This document shows positions 57,849-64,000 of a stretch of 64,000 nt of DNA, one piece after another. Source of the stretch: Metellina segmentata (Eukaryota > Arthropoda > Arachnida > Araneae > Tetragnathidae); contig OX375877.1 of the NCBI GenBank assembly GCA_947359465.1, forward strand, positions 56,932,944 through 56,996,943. Reading direction: 5' to 3'. Below the pieces are notes generated by a model. It saw nothing but the letters and a program-made list of their open reading frames with translations, was not told the origin of the DNA and made no database searches. Numbering within the stretch: the first letter of the stretch is position 1; the number at the start of each line of letters is the position of its first letter. Both the position numbers and the translations under genes were made by a program.

Positions 57849-60800
57849 CTGGAAGTTAATACATGAAAAGTTTTAATATACATACAAAAGGCAATTATTG
57901 TGTTTTTCTACTTTGTATTGGCAGTACGTTTAATTTTTGAAAACCATGTTAAAAGGTTTTAGATTGAGAAAATATTCAATGAATCGCGCCTTTAATACTG
58001 ACTTTTTAAAGAAAATTAGTTAAATTTTTATTTATTTATTTTTTTCGATTTCAATATTTTTGATACTATTTAATTTAGTCATATTATGTTATGAATAAAC
58101 TGTTTGTGTATAAATAAGTAGTTAAACCTAATGAGAAACGCCCATTTTGGATAAATACCCAGGTAAATACCTTGGGTAAACCGTAAACTGGGTACACAGC
58201 AAAAATAAATAACAGGTATTTTTCATCACTGGTCGTACTAAATAAAAATTAGTTTTTTTTTTAACGTATTATTAAAAAGATTGAACTAACAAATAGAAAA
58301 TTTTTGCAAGCGAGAAAAATATTCTAAGGAAAATTGTCTAAACATATTCCAAATAAATTCTTAATAACACTATACGTTGACATTATTTCTTTAATTAATA
58401 CAAACATTTTCTTAACAACTGTACTACGGTAATAATTTGGAAAACTTTTATTTCATCCGATACCTATTGTAAATGCATTTTAAATTAAATTTATAAGTTC
58501 AAATAATTATCTTATAAGTAATACCTCGCATAAATCCATTCCATCTTTGTAAGCACACATCATATTTTCTGTAAACCAACTGGGAAACCTCTGGACACAT
58601 GATTCTTTAGACCAAACATTCATATCGGCTTTTAGTAGAACATCACTAACAGGACCACCTGCAAATTTTCGTTTGAATATTGTTTTACACCTCACATGCT
58701 AATTACATAAAAAATTAAAGTCTTAAGCACTCATAATTAACACCAAAAGAGAATATGATGCATAGTTTTGAAAGATACATTTATGTTATAAAAGAAAATT
58801 GATTGGCAACTTAATTTCCGTATTTCTAGTTTAAGAGTATTAAAAAATAAGTTCAATAAAACAAGAAAATGTATCTAATTGTTTTAACCCTTTCTGGTGA
58901 AGTAAACTCCACATTTTAAAAATTCCTAACCTACTTGTAATAGGTGTTTAGGAGTAACCACATGACAGAGGCATATAGTAACGCTATCTACATAGTTTTG
59001 CTCAAGCTAACTATTCGTATATTTTCATAGAATTTCAAGAACCATTTATGTTGGAAAAGCAAATTGATTGACAACTGAATTTGAGTATTTCTATTTTTAG
59101 AGTACGAAAAAATAAATTCAAAAAACAAGAAAATGCATGAAATTGTTTTAACTATTTCTGGTGAAGTGATTTCTACACACTATTAAAATATCTAGACTAT
59201 TTGCAGATAGGTGTTTAGAAGTAACCACATGACAGAGGCATAGAGTAACGCAATTTATCAATAAAGAGCGTAAGATCTATTCAAATGCTTTCAATGGCCA
59301 ATCGAATGGATTTTTAGACGGTACTTCAAGATATTTGTGCTCGAAAAAGTTAATTTAGAAACAAGAGCTTAAAAATTATTTAAAAGTATTCACTTAAGAT
59401 ATTAATCATAGGTTAAGGAAACCCATCTAGAATAATCAAACTTTGCTATGGAATGTACTTTTTAATTAAAAGTGAATGCATTCTTAGTATTAATAGGTTT
59501 ATGTTTATTCCCCTTTAACATGAGAAAGCCTTACTATACCATTATGTACAAGTGGAAATTATTTCATAAATGTATTATGCCCTCCTATCAATACTAGTTT
59601 TTTGCATTTTCATAGCAGATGTCGTTTTATAAGTGAGTGAAGAAAGACCACCAGGTGTTTGCTGGGTCATACAACGCGTCGGTGTTTGGATTTGAGCGAG
59701 AAAAGAACGTAGATAATCAAGACGTTGCAATTTGACACTCTGCGACAAGTGAGTTAACATTTTCACTCTTCTATTTTTTTACATAAATAAAGAATAATAT
59801 ATGGTGCTATATATTTTTTTTTGCGACCAGAGTATCCATTTATTATGATTCAAAAGAATATATCAGAATAAGATAAATAATTTTTCCATTTGAATAGCAG
59901 TGGCTAGACTCTACATTTTTAATTTCATTAAAACAAGTGACATATTCCAATGAGCGTCATCATTTATTCGCGTGAGACTTTTTACAGATAGGGTATATCG
60001 ATAGGGTATTGTGTATATCCAATTTGACATAAATTATGAAGGAAATGTTCTTTAAATAAATTTTATATTCTCCTCGAAATAGTTCAAACTTAAATTTTAG
60101 TGCGGCAACAAAACAAATAAAAATAAGGCAGTTTTGAATAAAGGACTGTATATCAAAAACAATAGAAATAAATTAACTCAAAAGTTGCACGCATAGACAC
60201 CGTTGACTCGATTGCGCACAAAATTTAAGCACCTTTCAATTCAATATATTTTTAATTTTTAATTATCAGTTGATAACAATTAGCAATTGTTGCTTTGAAA
60301 CTAAAAAAAGACATACCTCCATATCTTTTGGTTATTCAATGGTTAAATATAACACAAAATTTTCTTTCAGCAGCTGATTATTTTGGAAGTTATAAGAGAA
60401 ATAGTGGAGCACTCATTTAACGTTAGGAGCTTTGAATTTCAATCAATCCTAATTCGTCAGAGGGTTTACCAAAATGAATACATTTTTTATGAATTCCAAC
60501 AAATTTGGTCCATAAAATATCACAATCAATAACCTAAAGTATGGTATATCCTTTTTATAAAAAATAAGAAGACGGACCCTTATGCCAATAAAATTAACAT
60601 TTATTTATAGTAGATGTTAAATCTCTCATGTATTGAAGAGAATGCTGCGTGAACGCGGGGAGTGTTGTCTCCCACATCCTGTAGAGGGCGCTGAATGACC
60701 GCGTGGGTGACATTTAGGCTTCAGACGCGGATGAGAGAGGTACTCTCCTAGACCTGATGAAAACGCGGCTTCCTTACCCTAATTAGTACTAGGCTTCCTT

Positions 60801-62327
60801 AGCCTTATTGAGAGTGCTCCATCCACAACCTTGTTAAGTTTGTTGTTAATAAAAGTTGTTTTTGTTACAACGAATTGCATTAATTAAAATACAGTCCACT
60901 ACATGTAGAGCTATCGGACCAATTCAGTAAAATTAAGTCCGAAAACTGCTCATGTGGTGAAATTGGCACACCTCTACATTACATCACAGTTTGCCCCCTT
61001 ACAGCTTCATGGCATATGAGAACACCTGCCGACCACCTAAAAATTACATGGCTCAGGAACATTGCATGCAACAAGGGCTCGAGGGTTAAAATTATTAACA
61101 TGGTGAGATTCATTGAAAATCATCAGGACTTGATTATCCTAAGAGACTAAGAAAAACGAACTTTTTTCTCACCTTGCATGATGTATATATATATTTATAA
61201 TGTAACCTAGTATAATGATTTAATGTATATACTGTATAGATGTAAGGATGTATAAATGTAATGTAATGTGCTCTAACATTCTGGGTAGACATGTCACCTT
61301 GGTGGAATGCTCTACTCATCCAACCACACTTATTTAAACTGGTACAGTGTCTCACGACACTAGGCACGGGAGTGTGTGTTGGTATTAGTTAGTTAGGACC
61401 AATTCAGTAGACATGAATTCGCTTTATTATTACTCCAATTTTCGAAGTCAAGTGAAACTTTTGGTTTGATTGTACGACTTCAGGGACGGAAATAACAAGA
61501 GGTGTTTGGATATTTTCTTTATCTATTGTAAAAATGATATTTTGTATCCATACTTGCAACTTATTCTTACGAATGAATCTTTATCATGCTTTATCTATAT
61601 ATCAGTGCTTATATGAGATAATTACTTGTTGAAATTCGTCCCCAACCGGCTGTTTTCAGTTTAAGACCCGGTGAATAAGTTGCATCTGATCTAGGTAAGC
61701 ATATTGGTCTGTATACATCGGGCATTCCCGTTTCAGATACCTTCAATTTCAAAAGAGCTAGATCGTTGTTGTACAAAGTGGGTTGGCCATATTCTTTGTG
61801 GCGAGATACTGCTTCCACATCGAATTTCCTGAAATATGGCTCTATTACCGAAATTCGATGCCTGCCCAGAAATACGTCAACAACTTCTGGATTCATCATT
61901 TCCATCCCATGATACCTGTGAAAAATGTAAACATTTTCTGTCACTACTAATGCAAGGAAGACTTTTCCAACAACAGCTTAAATTCAGAACATAGAAGACA
62001 GATAAAAGAGTCAGCTAATGTTGCGGGATAAAACATTGTCACAGAACATAGAAAAGTGCTTAATGTTCATTAATGTTATCAAAATCTGTAAAACTCATTA
62101 AAGGCTTATTCATTCTAATATTATAATTATTAAGTGACCTAAATATCTCTGAACTAATATCTAATGATTTTAATAATATGTTAAAATAGAAATGAATAGT
62201 TCGAAGCTTCTTATAATGGTAAAATATTTACTTACCAGTCGCGAAAGATACTCCCTGCAGTTAAAACGTATTTTGGACTTATAAGAGATCCTATTCCTGC
62301 AAATTTTTGATTATACACAATCCTTGC
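57675..62327 (-). CDS. Serine protease homologue (inactive trypsin-like domain), right gene, 3' exons
   Basis: Four exons join in frame on the minus strand: 62236-62327, 61626-61915, 58525-58658, 57675-57848 (phases 0-2, 2-1, 1-0, 0-stop). They encode a chymotrypsin-fold domain from its second strand to the stop. The His site LTAAHC reads LTAGSI, the Asp site is normal (NNDLALLKL), and the Ser site GDSGGPL reads GDYGTPL. So two of three catalytic residues are gone and it should not cut peptides. Such homologues act as cofactors, binding proteins or decoys in arthropod immunity and coagulation; the role here is unknown. The usual 42-58 and 136-201 disulfides are absent as pairs, while 168-182 and 191-220 remain. 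Intact splice sites and an undamaged frame argue for a working gene, not a pseudogene. The upstream CUB and activation exons are not visible between 62328 and 63776. Confidence 0.85.
58525..58658 (-). CDS. Exon: 'GWGR' loop to Ser-site Cys
   Basis: The acceptor AAATTTGCAG precedes GT GGT CCT, and the donor is GCGAG|GTATTA. It encodes SGPVSDVLLKADMNVWS, then KESCVQRFPSWFTENMMCAY and KDGMDLCE. The Asp three residues before CEGD corresponds to the primary specificity position of trypsins, kept here although catalysis is lost. Confidence 0.9.
58770..59265. repeat. Direct repeat of about 225 bp in an intron of the homologue
   Basis: 58770-58995 and 59036-59265 share ACATTTATGTT.., AATTGATTG.CAACT.AATTT, ACAAGAAAATG, TTCTGGTGAAGT and TAACCACATGACAGAGGCAT. 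The period is about 265 bp. Confidence 0.8.
59266..60634. other. Intron, nothing recognised
   Basis: AT-rich intron of the serine protease homologue. I find no coding block or repeat with support. Confidence 0.5.
60635..60905 (+). other. GC-richer block, possible solo LTR
   Basis: The block is markedly GC-richer than its surroundings (GAACGCGGGGAGTG, GTAGAGGGCGCTGAATGACC) and ends with AATAAA and a GTTGTTTTTGTTAC tract, as in the R/U5 part of a plus-strand LTR. Exact TG...CA limits and a target duplication were not found. Confidence 0.3.
60930..61395 (+). mobile_element. 5'-truncated LINE 3' end with a 14 bp target duplication
   Basis: The sequence GGACCAATTCAGTA occurs at 60916-60929 and again at 61396-61409, bracketing 466 bp. 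Inside, the plus strand gives ENCSCGEIGTPLHYITVCPL and NIACNKGSRVKIINMVRFI. This resembles the Cys/His motif and tail that end the reverse transcriptase ORF of arthropod LINEs. A non-coding 3' end follows. There is no poly-A; the end is GTATTAGTTAGTTA. It is a dead-on-arrival insertion. Confidence 0.7.
61626..61915 (-). CDS. Exon: Asp site of the serine protease homologue
   Basis: The acceptor ATTTTTCACAG precedes G TAT CAT GGG, and the donor is ACAA|GTAATT. It encodes YHGMEMMNPEVVDVFLGRH, AVSRHKEYGQPTLYNNDLA, LLKLKVSETGMPDVYRPICL and KTAGWGRIST. The Asp of NNDLALLKL aligns with Asp102. The Cys of PICLP would bond to the linker Cys. The usual Cys before AGWG is Thr. Confidence 0.9.
62236..62327 (-). 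CDS. Exon: altered His site of the serine protease homologue
   Basis: The acceptor AATCTTAG precedes GCA AGG ATT, and the donor is GACTG|GTAAGT. It encodes ARIVYNQKFAGIGSLISPKY then VLTAGSIFRDW. In an active enzyme VLTAAHC is expected: His is Ser and the neighbouring Cys is Ile. Its partner Cys (in FCGGSLI) is also missing. Phase 0 entry fits after PFV of an exon like 1475-1557. Confidence 0.9.
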
Positions 62328-62530
62328 CTAAGATTAAAAAATGTAAGATTTAATACATAATATCATGAAACGACACGTTAAATTCTCGTAGATGTTAATA
62401 TGCAAATAATAAGCACAGTGCCATATTATTGGACAGGTTGAAACATATTACGGTTACAAGTAAAGCAAGTCTCTACGCATTGTTACACTTCGTAGCTACA
62501 ACACTGAAACAAAACCAGCAGATGGTAGGT

Positions 62531-62700
62531 TGGTCGATAATTAAAGTCACACTGGAGAAACACAACGGGTTATTGGTGACGGTCCGGGATCGATAACCTA
62601 GGTCCTCAGACAACATCGCCTAATTTTAAACTACGGTCAGATGACGACGTAACAACAGAGCTGGCACCCCACTCTCCAAAATTCCACAGCATACCAAAGC
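62531..62700 (-). repeat. SINE copy 6 (body, minus strand)
   Basis: The inverse of the SINE body: ACACAACGGGTTATTGGTGA, CGGTCCGGGATCGATAA, CTACGGTCAGATGACGACG and GAGCTGGCACCCCACTCTCC. No head. Confidence 0.85.
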
Positions 62701-62824
62701 GGCAAAACTTAAAGAACACCATTATTTTAAAGGTAAAATCTCAAAATTAAACGAAATAGCCAATGACGATTTACATAACCAAGGATATTCCATAGAATAC
62801 TGGTGCATACTTAAATTTTGGAAG

Positions 62825-63510
62825 CGTTACTTTAGTGGTCTAGCAAAGGGTTCTGTTACCACAGGAAAGCACCCGAAACCTCAATATCTGTTTGCAAACG
62901 TGGTGGAGAGCCTGCATCGCTTCGAAGTGGTCATACAGTCTGCCATTGACCTCTTGTATGTATTGTTCATGAATTTTCAAAGTTACCTTTCGGTAACTTG
63001 ATATCTAGTGCAGTGTAATTTCGAAGACATTTAATCATCGGTTCGGTAACTCCCTATATGCGTTTAGCATCATTTCGCAGATGTAGGTCATTTAAATGCC
63101 AAGTTGCAGCTAAAAATATTTCTGTTCCATAAGTTTTTGATAGCAGCATATTGCAGAATACAGTCAAGGGAAATGACATTAATACATTTGACACCACCGA
63201 AATCAAAACTATTATCTAAATTGTTAGATTTACTAAATAGTTAGCATCCTTAGTTGTGAATGTTAAGTTACACTTTTGGTTTTATTAATCCAACTACCCA
63301 GGGGCACTGTTTCATGTACATGAGTAAAACAATAACTTTAGTGATCTAGTAATGGGTTCTGTTAACACAGGAATACAGACGAAACCTCAATATCTGTATG
63401 TAAACTTGGTGGAGTGCCTGCATCGCTTCGAGGTGGTCATACTGCCTACAATTGACCTTCTCTATCTATCTTTTATAAATATTCAAAGTTACCCTCCGGT
63501 GACTTGATAA
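62825..63510. repeat. Two diverged direct repeats of about 185 bp
   Basis: 62825-63010 and 63325-63510 share TTTAGTG.TCTAG.AA.GGGT, CGAAACCTCAATATCTGT, GGTGGAG.GCCTGCATCGCT and TCAAAGTTACC. They are about 500 bp apart, between the homologue's His exon and the duplicated CUB exon. Confidence 0.75.
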
Positions 63511-63514
63511 TAAC

Positions 63515-64000
63515 GTTTCATGGGTTTTATTTTTGAGCTTCCCTTCGAATAAGTTCAAAATAAATATTTATTTTAAACATTAAGGTTTCAAACATACCAG
63601 ATTTTACTAATTTTGTTTGATTTGTCTCACGTATTTTATCTCCATTTATTTAAAAAAAATGATATAATTGTATTTATTTTTATAGTGTCATCTGGAATAT
63701 TTGAAGTAAAACAATTTTGACCCCTCTATTAAATGTACTTTTATCAACTATAATAGAAGTAATCAAAGTAGCTTACACACGACTTTGACCTGTACTATCA
63801 GTTATTTCCAATCCATCCTTTTTACATAAATCACTGTCTTCAAGCATAAACATTTCAAATTTCAACATTATTCGACTACTCATTTGCATAACTTCTTCGG
63901 ACAGCTTTATCTGAAACATACAAGATTATTAAAATACTTTCTGATTGTAACTATAACTATACTTTTCAGAACTGTTCAAGCCTTTAAAAGTCTGCTCACT
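63515..64000 (-). repeat. Segment duplicated from 15932-16425
   Basis: Collinear with the left-gene segment up to the window edge, including intron sequence on both sides of the CUB exon. Confidence 0.85.
63777..63910 (-). CDS. CUB1 middle exon of the right-hand locus
   Basis: The acceptor TATGTTTCAG precedes ATA AAG CTG, and the donor is CGTGT|GTAAGC. The length (134) and phases equal those of 16182-16315. It encodes IKLSEEVMQMSSRIMLKF, EMFMLEDSDLCKKDGLEI and TDSTGQSR. About two thirds of residues equal the left copy and the frame is open, so selection may have kept it. However, its phase-2 donor cannot join the phase-0 His exon at 62327, and none of the intervening CUB2 and linker exons is visible in the 1.45 kb between. 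Confidence 0.7.

Noticed and set aside
59575..59766. Minus-strand frame of 63 codons as an extra exon of the homologue
   Set aside because: It does not fit any part of a trypsin-like fold, and the flanking exons already join in phase.
60635..60905. A complete retroviral-type LTR
   Set aside because: AATAAA and base composition fit, but the TG/CA limits and a target duplication could not be found; kept only as a low-confidence note.
63180..63210. A possible RIIGG-like exon on the minus strand (DFGGVK)
   Set aside because: No acceptor or donor, no Cys-Gly linker and no open frame around it.

Overview
The window looks like a piece of an arthropod nuclear genome, most probably a spider. It is AT-rich with long introns, and it carries CUB plus trypsin-like secreted protein genes. 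The transposons are types I associate with spider assemblies: several Tc1/mariner lineages, BEL/Pao, hAT, P-like and tRNA-derived SINEs. The taxon is inferred from family resemblance; no host marker gene proves it. Most lines of sequence are transposon debris. Only about 1.5 kb is convincing host coding sequence, all of it on the minus strand.

Host genes. Two paralogous CUB/trypsin-like genes run in the same direction (minus). The left one enters near 17.8 kb and leaves at the left edge. I can follow seven consecutive exons (17684-17808, 16182-16315, 10280-10508, 9475-9602, 4070-4194, 2493-2528, 1475-1557) whose splice sites and phases all agree. They encode CUB1, CUB2, a Cys-Gly-Cys-Gly linker and the R|IIGG activation site. 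A possible signal-peptide exon lies at 32038-32103. The right gene shows the complementary part: four exons (62236-62327, 61626-61915, 58525-58658, 57675-57848) encode a full trypsin-like fold with a stop codon. In it the catalytic His has become Ser, the catalytic Ser has become Tyr, and two disulfides are lost as pairs. It is therefore a serine protease homologue (pseudoprotease). A copy of the CUB1 second exon at 63777-63910, within a segment duplicated from 15.9-16.4 kb, ties the two loci together.

Mobile DNA by region. 4.4-8.5 kb: a pogo/Tigger-like element split by a 3.4 kb transposon with about 355 bp inverted ends and an exact 8 bp target duplication. 11.8-14.4 kb: a mariner split by a Tc1 element at a TA. 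18.8-24.7 kb: a TA microsatellite containing a TAGGGTG-ended transposon that itself holds a D,D41D mariner with an intact 358-residue transposase, a Kolobok-like element at TTAA, and a SINE. 25.6-28.2 kb: another TAGGGTG element. 29.8-30.6 kb: a deletion derivative of a mariner-type element. 32.5-33.9 kb and 39.2-40.6 kb: two copies of one Tc1 family, the second with an open 340-residue transposase. 34.2-38.6 kb and 40.8-42.9 kb: two BEL/Pao remnants. 43.0-49.8 kb: a hAT element filled with younger insertions. 52.4-55.0 kb: a dead P-element transposase. 60.9-61.4 kb: a 5'-truncated LINE tail with a 14 bp target duplication. A tRNA-derived SINE family has six copies across the window.

The best candidates for something undescribed are the double-mutant serine protease homologue in a tandem CUB-protease locus, and the TAGGGTG/8-bp-TSD transposon group. 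I saw no CRISPR array, operon, plasmid or phage feature, and no rRNA or functional tRNA gene.
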